Counted from the stretch's first letter, positions 38,939-49,304 are shown. The stretch: 64,000 bases of DNA from AP-15 sp963762575 (GCA_963762575.1 CAVXLL010000025.1:115158-179157); one strand, 5' to 3'. Notes: generated from the letters alone by a model not told the origin. Program-made: numbers and translations.

Positions 38939-40774
38939 TCAGAACTTCCGCTCGATATCATCGATCTCCTCGCGCAACATTTCCAAAGTCAGCCACCGCT
39001 CCTCGGCCGTTGCCAGCTCGTCCCGCGCGACGGCGAGCGCCTGCGTCACGGCATCGAACCGTACCGCATCGCGCGCATACAGGTCCGGGTCCTCCAGGAT
39101 GACATTCAAGCTGGCAATCTGCGCCTGTAATGCCGCGATCCGGGCCGGCAATGTCTCCAGCGCGCGTCGATCGTTGAAGCTCATTCGGCGCGGCCGGACA
39201 GCTGGTTGCGCTCTGCCCCCTATCGCCGGCCGCGGCCGCTTCGTTACGGAAGCTTTTGCCGGCGCCGTTCCGCGGCCGGCCGGTTCGCGCTGTGCCAGCA
39301 TATCGGTATAGCCACCGGCATACTCGATCCACCGTCCGTTGCTTTCGGTGGCGATGACTGACGTCACCACGCGATCGAGGAAGTCGCGGTCGTGGCTGAC
39401 CAGCAGCACCGTGCCGGGGTACTCGGCCAGCCGCTCCTGCAATAGATCGAGGGTCTCGAGATCGAGATCGTTGGTCGGCTCGTCGAGCACCAGCAGATTG
39501 GATGGCCGCGCGAGGGCGCGGGCAAGGGTAAGCCGGGCGCGCTCGCCCCCCGAGAGCACGCCGACCGGGGTACGGGCCTGCTCGGGACGGAACAGGAAAT
39601 CCTTCATGTACCCGACCACATGGCGGCTCCGGCCGGCGACCGTCATCATGTCTCCGCTGCCGCCGGCAAGTGCCTCGATTAGGTTCTGTTCCGGGTCGAG
39701 AGTCTCGCGGCGCTGATCGAGGATCACTGGGGCGAGATTGGTGCCGAGCCGGACCTCGCCGCTATCGGGGATCAGGGCGCCGGTAAGCAGGTTGAGCAAT
39801 GTCGTCTTGCCAGCGCCGTTGGGGCCGACGATGCCGACCCGGTCGCCACGCATGATCCGCGCCGAAAAGTCACGTACGACCGCGCGGCCTCCGTAGGATT
39901 TGGAGATGCCCTGGGCGACCGCGACCAGCCGGCCGGACAAATCGGCCTGAGCCGCTTCCAGCCGGACCGTGCCCTGCGCGGCACGTCGTTCCTTCCGCTT
40001 CCTGCGCAGCGCGTGCAGCGCGGCGAGCCGCCTCTGGTTGCGTGTGCGGCGTGCGGTGACGCCGTACCGCAGCCAATCTTCCTCCATCGCGATCTTGCGG
40101 CCGAGCTTGTGCTGCTCGCTCGCCTCCTGATCGAGTATGGCGTCACGCCACGGCTCGAAGGCCTCGAACCCCTCGTCGAGGGTCCTGGTGATCCCGCGGT
40201 CGAGCCATATGGTGGTGCGCGAGATCCGTTCGAGCAGTCGACGGTCGTGGCTGATCAGAACAATGCCGGAGCGCATCCCGGCCAGCTCGCGCTCCAGCCA
40301 CTCGATGCCGGGAAGATCGAGATGGTTGGTCGGCTCGTCGAGCAGCAGGATATCGGGCGAGGGGGCCAACGCGCGAGCCAGGGCAGCGCGGCGCGATTCA
40401 CCGCCGGACAGGGAGGCGGGCTCTTCTTCACCCGAGAGGCCGAGCTCTTTGAGCAGATAGAGCGCCCGGTGGCGGCCACCTGTCGCCTCGGGGTCAAACC
40501 CCGCCTCGACATAGGCTAGGCTGGTCGCGAAGCCGGACAAATCCGGTTCTTGCGGCAGATAATGGATAATGGCGCCGGGCTGGGCGAAGCGATCCCCCGC
40601 ATCGGGCTGCACCAGCCCAGCCGCGATCCGCAGCAAGGTGGACTTGCCGGAGCCGTTGCGCCCGACCAGGCAGACCCGGTCGCCGGCCGCAACGGCCAAC
40701 CCTGCGTCGGAAAGCAGGGGCGTGGCTCCAAAGGTGAGGCTGATGTCCTGCAGCAGAAGCAATGGGGGCGGCAT
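38939..40774 (-). CDS. ABC-F family ATPase (Uup-like)
   Basis: About 611 residues from the ATG at 40774 (MPPPLLLLQDISLTFGATPL); the longer upstream frame overlaps the methyltransferase gene and is rejected. Two ABC cassettes without membrane segments: first GRNGSGKSTLL, SLSGGESRRAALARAL, LLLDEPTNHLD; second GPNGAGKTTLL, VLSGGERARLTLARAL, LVLDEPTNDLD. The inter-domain P-site-tRNA interaction linker (RRKRKERRAAQGTVRLEAA) and a C-terminal coiled-coil arm make it Uup-like. Such proteins act on the ribosome or in replication quality control, not in transport. Confidence 0.92.
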   Translation of the reverse strand: MPPPLLLLQDISLTFGATPLLSDAGLAVAAGDRVCLVGRNGSGKSTLLRIAAGLVQPDAGDRFAQPGAIIHYLPQEPDLSGFATSLAYVEAGFDPEATGGRHRALYLLKELGLSGEEEPASLSGGESRRAALARALAPSPDILLLDEPTNHLDLPGIEWLERELAGMRSGIVLISHDRRLLERISRTTIWLDRGITRTLDEGFEAFEPWRDAILDQEASEQHKLGRKIAMEEDWLRYGVTARRTRNQRRLAALHALRRKRKERRAAQGTVRLEAAQADLSGRLVAVAQGISKSYGGRAVVRDFSARIMRGDRVGIVGPNGAGKTTLLNLLTGALIPDSGEVRLGTNLAPVILDQRRETLDPEQNLIEALAGGSGDMMTVAGRSRHVVGYMKDFLFRPEQARTPVGVLSGGERARLTLARALARPSNLLVLDEPTNDLDLETLDLLQERLAEYPGTVLLVSHDRDFLDRVVTSVIATESNGRWIEYAGGYTDMLAQREPAGRGTAPAKASVTKRPRPAIGGRAQPAVRPRRMSFNDRRALETLPARIAALQAQIASLNVILEDPDLYARDAVRFDAVTQALAVARDELATAEERWLTLEMLREEIDDIERKF

Positions 40775-40818
40775 GGGATGAAAATTGTCGTGGCTTTTCA
40801 GGATGGCGGCCGGGCGGA

Positions 40819-41460
40819 CTACGCTTTGCGCCAAACGGTTGCGAGCCACGGCTGGTGATGGCGCGGCAGTCCCGGCGGGCGGTAGTAGTGGCACACCTCC
40901 ACAAATCCGGCCGAGGTGACGTAATCGCGCCAGGTGCCGAGATCGAAAAAGCAGGCATAGCGGTCGTCGCTCAAGCCCTCCTCGTCGTTTCCTCTGGGGT
41001 TTGAAGAGAAGAGCACACCGCGCGGCTTCAACGCCTTGCACAGTTCCAGCAGAACCCTCGGCAATTCCTGACTGGGCACATGGAACAGCGACGCGTTTGC
41101 AAAAATGCCGTCAAAGCGGCTGTCGGGCAATTGCATAGCCAGAAAATCCTGATCGAGAACCTCGCATTGCGATAGCGCGCGCGCCATGGCGACGAATTGC
41201 TGCGATCCGTCGAGCCCCACGGCTTCGTGCCCTAAGGATCGAAAGTGACTGAGATCGCGGCCGGGCCCGCAACCAAGATCGAGAATGGAATACGGAGGGT
41301 CGCCCTCTATCGCATCGAGGAATGCCGCGTAATTTTGGCTGACATCGTGGTGTCGCGTGCCCTCCCAGAAAGCCCGGGCGAACCGATCGTAATACGCGAT
41401 CGTCGTGTCGCAGAGGCGCTTGACCTGCTCCGCGTCATAAAGTCTGGGTGTGCGCCTCAT
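40819..41460 (-). CDS. Class I SAM-dependent methyltransferase
   Basis: 213 residues. Motif I is ILDLGCGPGRDLSHF near 75-89, the acidic end of strand 2 is GLDGSQQFV, motif II/III FDGIFANASLFHVP, then LKPRGVLFSSNPRG. This is the Methyltransf_25/11-like fold. The substrate is unknown. It is co-directional with the ABC-F gene, 44 bp away, and divergent from the amidase, whose ORF overlaps its 5' end only in an unlikely long form. Confidence 0.9.
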   Translation of the reverse strand: MRRTPRLYDAEQVKRLCDTTIAYYDRFARAFWEGTRHHDVSQNYAAFLDAIEGDPPYSILDLGCGPGRDLSHFRSLGHEAVGLDGSQQFVAMARALSQCEVLDQDFLAMQLPDSRFDGIFANASLFHVPSQELPRVLLELCKALKPRGVLFSSNPRGNDEEGLSDDRYACFFDLGTWRDYVTSAGFVEVCHYYRPPGLPRHHQPWLATVWRKA

Positions 41461-41591
41461 CGTCCGTCAATGTTCCCGATCTTCGTGCGTTCAGCTTGTT
41501 CGCGATGGCTGCGAGGCCGGCCCGCGGCCGATTGACAGGCACGGCGCGAGGAGGCGTATGCTGGCGGGACTGCCGTCTCCCTGAGGAAGCC

Positions 41592-43004
41592 ATGCCGTCG
41601 CGCAATACCGATCCGGCGCTGCTGCCCGCCCATGTCATGTCGGCCGAAATTGAGGCTGGCCGGCTTTCGCCGGTGGATCTCGTCGCCGCTGCGCTTGAGC
41701 GGATCGATGCCCAAGACGGAAAGCTCCACGCCTTTGTCGAGGTTTACGACAAGGAGGCGCGGCTTGCCGCCGATGCCGCGGACAAGGCGATCCGCTCGGG
41801 GCATCGCGTCGGCCCGCTGCACGGCATCCCGATTGCGCTCAAAGACCTGATCGAGATCGAAGGGCGAGTGACGACCGGCGGCTCTCAGGTATGGCGTGAG
41901 CGGCGCTCGACCTATACGGCGACCTTGGCCCGAAAGCTGATCGCCGCTGGCCTCATCGTGATCGGCAAGACGCATACGGTCGAGTTTGCAATGGGCGGCT
42001 GGGGAACCAACCAGCACCGGGGCACGCCGTGGAACCCATGGGGTCCGGATGTCGCGCGAACGCCCGGCGGATCGAGCAGCGGCTCGGGTGTGGCGGTCGC
42101 CGCCGGGTTTGCGCCCTGGGCGATCGGCACCGACACCGGCGGATCGGTGCGATTGCCGGCGTCGTGGTGCGGCCTCACCGGCCTCAAGACCACGATCGGC
42201 CGGGTCAGCACCTACGGCATCCTGCCGCTCGCCCCCACTCTCGACACGCCCGGTCCCTTGGCCCGCTCGGTGACCGACGCGGCCCTGCTCTACAATACGA
42301 TGCAGGGCCCGGACCCGCTGGACCCGCGGACCCGCGGCATCATGCCTGAAGATCCGATGCCGGCAATCGAGCACGGAGTGCGCGGGTTGCGGCTCGCCCG
42401 AATGCCCGAAGTCGAACGCGCCGGCGTCGCCCTGGAGGTGCTCGCTGCCTATGACGCATCGCTCGATGCGCTGGCGCGGCTCGGCGCCGAGATCGTCAGC
42501 GTCGAACTGCCACGCCGGTTCGCCGATTTCACCGACTTGACCGGGCGGATCATCGGCGCCGAAGGATATTTTCTGGTCGGCCATCTGGTCGACGACATGA
42601 CCTTGCCGATCGACGATGCGGTCAGACCCCGCATCGGCTCGGGCAGGGGCATTTCGGCGCGAGACTACCTGCGGGCCCTCAGCGAGCGCGACATGGCAAA
42701 AAGAGAATTCGCAGCGGCGCTCGCCGATGTCGATGCATTGTTGACGCCGACCACCCAGACCGCCGCCATTCCCGTCGACCAGGTCGATCAGGCTTCGACC
42801 CCGGCGCACTTCACGCGTTTCGTCAATGCATTGGAACTGTGCGCTCTGGCATTGCCCAACGGGTTCACCGTCACCGGGCTGCCATTGTCGTTGCAGGTCG
42901 TCTGCCGCGGCTATGACGAAGCGACCGCGTTGCGCGTCGGCTGGGCCTATCAGCAGGCAACCGATTGGCACGAACGCCGCCCGCCGGGCGTCGCCTCGAA
43001 GTAA
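41592..43004 (+). CDS. Amidase signature enzyme (GatA-like)
   Basis: 470 residues from the ATG at 41592 (MPSRNTDPALLPAHVMSAEI). The catalytic Ser-cisSer-Lys elements are visible: Lys in PIALKDLIEIEG, the Gly/Ser core RTPGGSSSGSGVAVAAGFAP, and the nucleophile region GTDTGGSVRLPAS. This hydrolyses an amide bond. Without gatB/gatC alongside, a stand-alone catabolic amidase is more likely than the tRNA amidotransferase subunit. An SD-like GAGGAAG lies just upstream. Confidence 0.92.
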   Translation: MPSRNTDPALLPAHVMSAEIEAGRLSPVDLVAAALERIDAQDGKLHAFVEVYDKEARLAADAADKAIRSGHRVGPLHGIPIALKDLIEIEGRVTTGGSQVWRERRSTYTATLARKLIAAGLIVIGKTHTVEFAMGGWGTNQHRGTPWNPWGPDVARTPGGSSSGSGVAVAAGFAPWAIGTDTGGSVRLPASWCGLTGLKTTIGRVSTYGILPLAPTLDTPGPLARSVTDAALLYNTMQGPDPLDPRTRGIMPEDPMPAIEHGVRGLRLARMPEVERAGVALEVLAAYDASLDALARLGAEIVSVELPRRFADFTDLTGRIIGAEGYFLVGHLVDDMTLPIDDAVRPRIGSGRGISARDYLRALSERDMAKREFAAALADVDALLTPTTQTAAIPVDQVDQASTPAHFTRFVNALELCALALPNGFTVTGLPLSLQVVCRGYDEATALRVGWAYQQATDWHERRPPGVASK

Positions 43005-43047
43005 ATGGCGGCGCCCGGCGGCAACATGGGCCGCGATCGAGCGGCCC

Positions 43048-44289
43048 TTAAGAGCGGGCGTGGCGGATGTTGGCGCTGCGCTCGGGGACGCCGGTTTCCT
43101 CGAAGCAGACCCGGGCGAAATCCGCGACGCCGTTGCGGATCATGTCTTTTGACGGGAGCGCGAAGCAGAGGCGCAGGTGGGACTTGCTTGTAGCCGGGTT
43201 GCACGACCATTCGGGTCCCGGATTGAAGGCGATCCCGGCTTTGGCGGCGGGCCCAAGCAGCTTGGTGACATCGACCCGGTCGGGAAGCTTGAGCCACAGA
43301 AAAATGCCGCCCTTCGGCTTCCACATCTTCTCGACCGCGGTGCCGAACTCGCGCTCGACCGCCTCGACCATCGCGTCGAGCTTCTCGTGCAGCGTTTGGG
43401 TCAGGCCATCGACGTGCTCGCCGAAATTCTGCGAGAAGTATTCGGCGACCACCATCTGATCGAGCGCGCCGGTGCCGCTGTCGGCCTCGCGCTTGCAGGC
43501 GACGATTTGGCTCATGACCTCGGGGACCGCGACCACGTAGCCGAGGCGCAACGAAGGCGCCAAGGTCTTCGAGAAGGAGCCGATGTGGATCACCTGCTGC
43601 GGGTCCATCGCATACAGTGACGGCGGACCTCCGCCGGCCCAGGTCAGGTCGGCATAGCACTCGTCCTCGAAAATCGGGACGCCCTGTTTTCGGGTCAGTG
43701 CGAGCAATTCCTCGCGGCGCTCGCGCGGCAGGATCGAGCCGGTCGGGTTCTGGACCGTCGGGATCGTATAGATGTATTTCGGAACGATGCTCTTTCGCCC
43801 GAGGTCCTCGATAATCCGGGCGAGCGCATCGATCCGCAGGCCCTCGTCGTCGAGCGGCGCGCCGATGATGTTGACGCCGAGCCGCTTGAGTTTTGTCAAC
43901 GCGCCGCCATAGGTGAATTCTTCGAGAATGACGGTGTCGCCGCGCTCGAGCGGCAGCTGATTGACGAGGTCGATGCCCTGCCCGGAGCCCGAGGTGATCA
44001 AGACATCATCCGCCGAGCATTTGATGGCCGGGCGGTGCGAGACCTTGTCGACGACAAAATCACGCAGCCCACGATAGCCCTGCGGGCCGTCAAAATTGTA
44101 GAGGGCCAGGTCAGCCCCGCGGCGTCGCAGAACCGTGGTCGCGGCATCGGCCAGAGCCGCCGCCGGGACCCGCTCAGGGTCGTTGTGCCCGCCGATAACT
44201 TTATATTTCGGAAAACCGGTCCAAGGCAGCGCCGGCGGGGGAAGGTTCTTGTTGAAGCGATTGCGGTAGGCAAAGCCGGCGGCACTCAT
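43048..44289 (-). CDS. PLP-dependent aminotransferase, class I/II
   Basis: 413 residues. The PLP Lys is in HIGSFSKTLAPSLRLGYVVA; VLITSGSGQGIDLVNQLPLE, EFTYGGALTKLKRLG and TIPTVQNPTGSILPRERREE are typical of the 2-aminoadipate/MocR-like aminotransferase group. There is no N-terminal GntR DNA-binding domain, so it is an enzyme and not a MocR regulator. Probably a transaminase for an aromatic, branched or dicarboxylic amino acid. It converges with the amidase and heads the catabolic cluster on the same strand. Confidence 0.92.
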   Translation of the reverse strand: MSAAGFAYRNRFNKNLPPPALPWTGFPKYKVIGGHNDPERVPAAALADAATTVLRRRGADLALYNFDGPQGYRGLRDFVVDKVSHRPAIKCSADDVLITSGSGQGIDLVNQLPLERGDTVILEEFTYGGALTKLKRLGVNIIGAPLDDEGLRIDALARIIEDLGRKSIVPKYIYTIPTVQNPTGSILPRERREELLALTRKQGVPIFEDECYADLTWAGGGPPSLYAMDPQQVIHIGSFSKTLAPSLRLGYVVAVPEVMSQIVACKREADSGTGALDQMVVAEYFSQNFGEHVDGLTQTLHEKLDAMVEAVEREFGTAVEKMWKPKGGIFLWLKLPDRVDVTKLLGPAAKAGIAFNPGPEWSCNPATSKSHLRLCFALPSKDMIRNGVADFARVCFEETGVPERSANIRHARS

Positions 44290-44322
44290 CTTTCATTCCT
44301 TTCTGAGCGGTACGCCTCTCCA

Positions 44323-44412
44323 CGTCATGCCCGGGCTTGACCCGGGCATCCACGAAGTCTCCAGGGCCGGAAACCGCGGGCGTTGATTGCCCGGTCGAGC
44401 CCGGCAATGACG
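44323..44412. repeat. Dispersed inverted repeat (GTCATGCCCGGGCTTGACCC type)
   Basis: Left arm 44323-44352 and right arm 44383-44412 are imperfect complements (GCCCGGGCTTGACCCGGGC against GCCCGGTCGAGCCCGGC). Each arm also forms its own hairpin. This is a third family of scattered intergenic repeat in this window. Confidence 0.75.
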
Positions 44413-44439
44413 AACTCGGGCGCGTTTGGACGCTCTGGG

Positions 44440-45376
44440 CTAGCGAGCGGCGTATTTGCCGCCGAGCTGCGGGGTGATGTCGGGATAGGCGCCGGGCGTC
44501 TTTTGGCGCCTGCTCGTGCATCTGCAGCCGGGTCCGCCGGTCCCAGGTGCGCTTCAGCTCGTCCTTGACATTGAACGCGAGCCTGCCGACCCCCTCGGTG
44601 TCGAGGTCGATCTTGTCGCCGTCCATAAACGGGTTGAGACCGCGGTGGTTGGTGCCGGTGGCGATGATGTCGCCCGGCTCAAAAGTGTGGATCGAGGTCA
44701 GCCACTCGATGCAGCGCGGGATGTTGTGCGCCATGTCGCTGGTGTTGAAGTTCTGCATCAGGGTGCCGTTGTTCCACAGCCGGATTTGCAGTTTCTGCGG
44801 GTCCGGGATCTCGTCCGCGGTGACGATCAGGGGCCGATCGGCGCGAAGGTGTCGCGCGACTTCATCGCGAAAAAGCCCGGCGGCGGCAACCCGCGCGCCG
44901 AGCCGTCGATGAAACAGGTATAGCCAAAGATATAGTTCATCGCGTCGGCGGCCTTGACGTGGCTCGCCGCTTGCCGATGACGACCGCCATTTCGGCCTCG
45001 CCCTCGAAGATCGTCGCCGGCGCATCGGGCAATACCATCGTGTCGCCTGGTCCGCCGATAGCGTCGCGGTCTTGTGAAAGGCGTTGATCGGCGCCGGCGC
45101 GCTGCGGGTGCCGTCTTCCATGTAATTGACCGCCATGCAGTCGATATTCTCCGGCCCCGGCAACGGGGCGCGCAGTGACCGACGCCACCGGCACGCCCTG
45201 GCCGCTGGCCGCGGCGTCTTCGAGCTTGCCCTTATATAGGTCGAAGCGCTCGATCAGCCCGTTCATCAGGTCGCCCGGCCCGGTATGCGGGATGTCCGCT
45301 CGACCGGCGTCACGTCGACGACGCGGTCGCCCTTGAGCACGCCCAGCTTGTAGTCGTCGAAGTAAAGCAGCTTCAT
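44440..45376 (-). pseudogene. Fumarylacetoacetate hydrolase (FAH) family protein, multiply frameshifted
   Basis: The start at 45376 reads MKLLYFDDYKLGVLKGDRVV, then the homology jumps frame at least four times: MNGLIERFDLYKGKLEDAAA, then IDCMAVNYMEDGTRSAPAPI, then GDTMVLPDAPATIFEGEAEM, then DMAHNIPRCIEWLTSIHTFE and GDIIATGTNHRGLNPFMDGD, and finally GAYPDITPQLGGKYAAR with a TAG at 44440. The metal/acid residues (E.E in FEGEAEM) and the lid of an FAH-type C-C hydrolase/isomerase are recognisable. These enzymes cleave or isomerise oxo-acids from ring-cleaved aromatics. The segments are full-length and well conserved, so indels rather than substitutions break it. Confidence 0.8.
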
Positions 45377-45389
45377 GTTGAGCGCTCCG

Positions 45390-45740
45390 TTACTCGGTGG
45401 GTACGAAAATGCAATGGCGGATCTTGCCTTCGACCGCCTTGAGAGGTGCCCTTGCCGGTCGTGTCCTCGACGAGGATCACCTCGCCGGCGAGCGATCGTG
45501 CGGCTTTCGCCGTCGCTCGCGGTGATTTGCACCCCGGCGTCGAGATTGATGATGTATTGCCGCCGCGGCGCCGGGTGCCAGTCGAGGTCGTAAGTCGGCG
45601 GGACTTCGCGGAAGATGATCCCGGTCGCCGGCAGGCGCTTCGAGAGCTTGCCTGCGCGCGTCTCCTCGACCCATTCGACCTCGATGTCCCGGAAATGCGA
45701 CTGGCCGCTCGACATCGGTGTAGAGGTTGTGTATCCGCAT
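45390..45740 (-). pseudogene. Cupin-domain protein, frameshifted
   Basis: MRIHNLYTDVE from the ATG at 45740, then a frame change to HFRDIEVEWVEETRAGKLSK, FREVPPTYDLDWHPAPRRQY and IINLDAGVQITASDGESRTI; another change gives GEVILVEDTTGKGT, and a last one AVEGKIRHCIFVPTE with a TAA at 45390. About 117 residues if joined. It has the small beta-barrel pattern of a cupin, with a partial metal-binding first motif (DWHPAPRRQY). It lies 14 bp upstream of the FAH gene and was probably co-transcribed. At least three frameshifts. Confidence 0.7.
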
Positions 45741-45815
45741 CGGCGCGTGTCCCTCGCAATTGGCTTCGGAGCGGCATACTAGCGGGGGAGCAGAGCCCGG
45801 CGCCAGCCCTCTCGA

Positions 45816-46906
45816 CTAGGCGCTGTCTTGCGGCGCCGGCGCATAACCAGCCGCCGCGCGCCGCCCGCCCGGCTTGAGGCGGAGCATCGGGCGCTCGACG
45901 AGATGCCACGACAGGAAGGCGAGCGCCGCCGCCATCGGCAAGGCGATCAAGAATACCTGCCACCATGCGGCATGGCCCCCGTAAAGCCATATCACCGCCT
46001 GCTCGACAGGCCAGCCATAAATGTAGAGGCCATAGGACAAATCGCCGAACCGCGCCGCCGGGATGACCGGCAGTCGCGGGTTCAAGGCGAGCCACAATGC
46101 CAGATAGCAGCCGAACACCGGGAATAGCGGTGATGAATTGGCGCAGCGGGACGCTGAGCACGAGACCGGCGAGCGCCAGCAGCGCGATGCGGCCGTCGAA
46201 GAATGCGGGTGTGGCGCAACTTGTAGAGAACCATTCCAGCGGCGAAGAAGCCGACTAGCCAGCCCCAGCCGCTGAGCAGCTGAAAGATCCAGCCCCATTT
46301 TTCGAGCGGATAGAGCATCTCGAAATGAAGACAAGCCATGCCAAAGGCCAGCAGCAGGAGCGCCATTCGCAGGGTCAGCAGCCGCAATAGGCCCAGCACG
46401 AGCACCATCAGGTACATCGTGAATTCGAGGCGCAAGGTCCACAGCGGGCCGTTGATCTCCAGCCCAACGGGGTTGTCGACGAAGTAGACACCCGGCAGCT
46501 CGTGCACGGTCTGATCGAGCAGCGTGTTGCCGACGACATATTCGTAAGGTTCCGGCCGGCTCAAATAGTCGCCGAGCGGCAGCGTCGTGACGAGCGGCCC
46601 CAGCACGAACGCCGACACCAGCGTGGCAAAAAACAGCCCGGGGAAGATGCGCAAGGCGCGCTTCGCGAGGTAGTGCAGCGGATTGGCGGTCTGCTCGAAG
46701 CTCTGCGTCACCAAAAATCCGCTGATCGCGAAGAATACGAACACCCCGGTGAGCCCGAGGATGCACTGATTGCCGGTCAGCAGAATCAGCCATTCGCGGT
46801 TCTGCGTGCCTTCCGCGATCAGGAAGGAATGCGAGAAGATGACTGAAATGGCGGCGACCAGGCGCAGCGCGTCGAAATTGTTCTGTCTCGGCGGCAATTC
46901 GGTCAA
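45816..46906 (-). CDS. Membrane acyltransferase (OafA/YrhL family), frameshifted
   Basis: A TTG start at 46906 (LTELPPRQNNFDALRLVAAI) overlaps the upstream acyl-CoA dehydrogenase stop as TTGA. Acyltransferase-3 hallmarks: FDALRLVAAISVIFSHSFLI with the His, GVFVFFAISGFLVTQSF, and RALRIFPGLFFATL. Near 46200 the frame shifts to FFDGRIALLALAGLVLSVPL, and near 46130 to CYLALWLALNPRLPVI, ending YGLYIYGWPVEQAVIWL and LSWHLVERPML at 45816. There are about 10 membrane segments. These enzymes O-acylate glycans or lipids, so it is an outlier in a catabolic cluster and better related to surface-sugar genes. Confidence 0.8.
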
Positions 46907-48044
46907 AGTCTCATCAGCTGCGCGACGCGCTCGCGGTGCCAGGTGGCGTCGCCGAAGGCGACCTCGGAGGCCTTGGCGCGCTTGAAGTAGAGCTGCAGAT
47001 CGTGCTCCCAGGTCATGCCGATGCCGCCATGCAACTGGATGCCGGTGCCGGCGACCTTGCGGGACATGTCGGAGGCGGCGGCCTTCGCCATCGATATCGC
47101 GATCGGCGCCTCCTCGAGCCCCTGATCGACCGCCCAGGCGGCGTAATAGGTCAGCGATCTGGCGTTCTCGATCGCCACCAGCATATCGGCGGCCTGGTGC
47201 TTCACTCCCTGGTAACTGCCGATCGGCTTGCCGAAGGCGACACGCATCTTGGCGTAGGCGACGGTCATGTCGAGCACCTGCTGCGCACCACCGCACATCT
47301 CTGCGGCCAATGCCACGGTTGCGCGGGCGATGACCTGCGACAACGGCGTCCAACCCTGATGTATTTCGCCGAGCAGCGCGCCGGCCGGCAGTGCGACATT
47401 GTCGAGCCTGACCTCGCACAGTTTGCGTGTCTCGTCGATCGTCGGTAACAAGGTGACAGTGAGCCCGGAAGTGTCCTTGGGCACCAGAAACAGGCTGACG
47501 CCGTCCTCCAACGTGCTGCCGTCACGCGTGCGCGCGGCAACAACGAGGATGTCGGCCAGATGCGCGTCGCCGACAAAAAGCTTGGTGCCGGATAGGGTAA
47601 AACCGCCGCCGACCGCCTCACGCGCCCGAAGGGTGATGCCCGCTGCATCCCAGCGCAGATTGGGCTCGGTCCAGGCGAGCGCCGCTTTCGCGCCGCCGGC
47701 GACGATCTGCGGCAGCCATTGCCGGCGCTGCGCCGGCGCACCGGCCTCGGCGATCGCGGCGCCGCCGAGCAATACAGTGGACAGGAACGGGCCCGGCATG
47801 ACCGCGCGGCCCATCTCTTCCATCAATACGACCAGATCGACGAGCCCCAGCCCGCTGCCGGCTTCCTCCTCAGGGTATACGATGCCGAGCCAGCCTTGTT
47901 CGCGAGTTTTTCCCAGAACTCGTCGGTGACCGCCGCCGGCTCGGCCATCCGCTGGCGAACGAATTGGGTGTCGCATTCGCTCTCGAAAAAGCGCCGCGCG
48001 GTGTCGCGCAGCAGTTCCTGCTCCTCGGTGAATCCAATATCCAT
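46903..48044 (-). CDS. Acyl-CoA dehydrogenase, frameshifted
   Basis: The start at 48044 reads MDIGFTEEQELLRDTARRFF. Near 47895 the frame changes from EFWEKLANKAG to EQGWLGIVYPEEEAGSGLGL. The remaining frame is intact to 46903: ALAWTEPNLRWDAAG, FTLSGTKLFVGDAHLADILV, VAFGKPIGSYQGVKHQAADM and GTGIQLHGGIGMTWEHDLQL (the FAD and substrate-binding C-terminal bundle). It is a flavoenzyme of beta-oxidation or side-chain degradation. Its Gly-Gly-Ile-Gly C-terminal motif fits the family, but the base cannot be assigned with confidence. Span 1142 nt, consistent with one net lost base. Confidence 0.88.
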
Positions 48045-48051
48045 CACTCAG

Positions 48052-48096
48052 TCCCCCCCTCGCCCCGCTTGCGGGGAGAGGGCTGGGGTGAGGGGC
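48052..48096. repeat. REP-like repeat between the two acyl-CoA dehydrogenases
   Basis: CGCCCCGCTTGCGGGGAGAG with GGGCTGGGGTGAGGGG, flanked by CCCCCCCTCG. Contains the palindrome CCCCGCTTGCGGGG. Same family as 20953-21086 and 49322-49405. It fills the 71-bp gap between the genes. Confidence 0.8.
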
Positions 48097-48115
48097 ACTC
48101 GCAGGCTCGCATGCT

Positions 48116-49304
48116 CTACCCCTTCGGCAGGCCGAGGACGCGCTCGCCGATGATGTTGCGCTGGATCTCGCTGGTGCCGCCGGCAATCGTGTACTGGCGG
48201 GCGCCGAGCACGCGTTGGTGCCAGCGCGCGGCGTCGGGCACCGCCTCGGTCGGTGCGTCGACGGTCGCATAGGGGCCGAGCAAGGTCGACGAGAAATCGG
48301 CGATGCGCAGAGCCAGCTCCGAGCCGAACAGTTTGAGGATCGAGCCTTCGGGCCCTGGCGGCTCGCCACGCAGCCGGCGGGTCAGCCCGCGCAGCCGCGT
48401 TACCTGCAACGCCTTCACATCGATCGCCAGCTGCGCCAGCTGCTGGCGGATATGGCTCTCACTCCAGGCCGGCTCCTGACGGCTCGGGAATTGCTTGGCC
48501 AACTCGGCGAGGCGGGCGATCTGCGCCGCATGGTCGCGCCCACCGGCCCCGCTGCGCTCGAACATCAGGGTCGTGATCGCGACTTTCCAGCCCTGATTAA
48601 GGGGCCCGACGACTTCTCCTTGGGGACTGCAACATCTTCGAAGAAGACTTCGTTGAAGTGACGGTGGCCATTGAGCAGAACTAGCGGCCGCACCGTGATC
48701 CCCGGCGTCTTCATATCGACGAGCAGATAGCTGATGCCGTGATGCTTCGGCGCGTCGGGGTCGGTGCGCACCAATAGAAAGCACCAATCGGCGAAATGCG
48801 CGCCCGAAGTCCACACCTTCTGCCCATTGACGACGAAATGGTCGCCTCGGTCGACCGCGCGCGTGCGCAGGCTGGCGAGATCGCCGCCGGCATCGGGTTC
48901 CGAATAGCCCTGGCACCACAGCTCGTCGGCGCTGAGGATGCGCGGCAGGTGCCACCTCTTCTGCGCTTCGGTCCCCCAATGAATGAGCGTCGGACCCAAC
49001 AGGTTCAGCGCGCTCGCCGTCGGCAGAACAGGCGCACGGGCGCGGAAATATTCCTCGTCGAAGATGACCTGCTCCATAAAGCTGGCGCCGCGGCCGCCAT
49101 ATTCCTCGGGCCAGGAGATCCCGACCCAACCGGCGGCGTGCATCGTCTTCTGCCACGCAATGCGCTTTTCGAGCGTCTCCCGGTCCGGCGCGACGCGCTG
49201 GTCGGCGGCATCGTCGACGCAGATCTCCGGTGGCAGGTTTGCATCGAGCCAGTGGCAAATTCGCCGCGAAAGGCCGCATGCTCGGGGCTATCGGAGAAAT
49301 CCAT
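48116..49304 (-). CDS. Acyl-CoA dehydrogenase (second), frameshifted
   Basis: The start at 49304 reads MDFSDSPEHAAFRGEFAT. A frame change near 49250 leads to WQKTMHAAGWVGISWPEEYG, QGYSEPDAGGDLASLRTRAV and NGQKVWTSGAHFADWCFLLV. Another near 48620 leads to VVGPLNQGWKVAITTLMFER and the C-terminal YTIAGGTSEIQRNIIGERVL at 48116. This member carries the classical GGTSEIQRNI ending. It would work with the preceding dehydrogenase, perhaps as a heteromer, since unequal neighbouring ACAD pairs are often alpha/beta subunits. Two frameshifts. Confidence 0.88.

Noticed and set aside
41457..42971. 504-aa minus-strand ORF opposite the amidase
   Set aside because: Shadow of the amidase, which holds the catalytic motifs.
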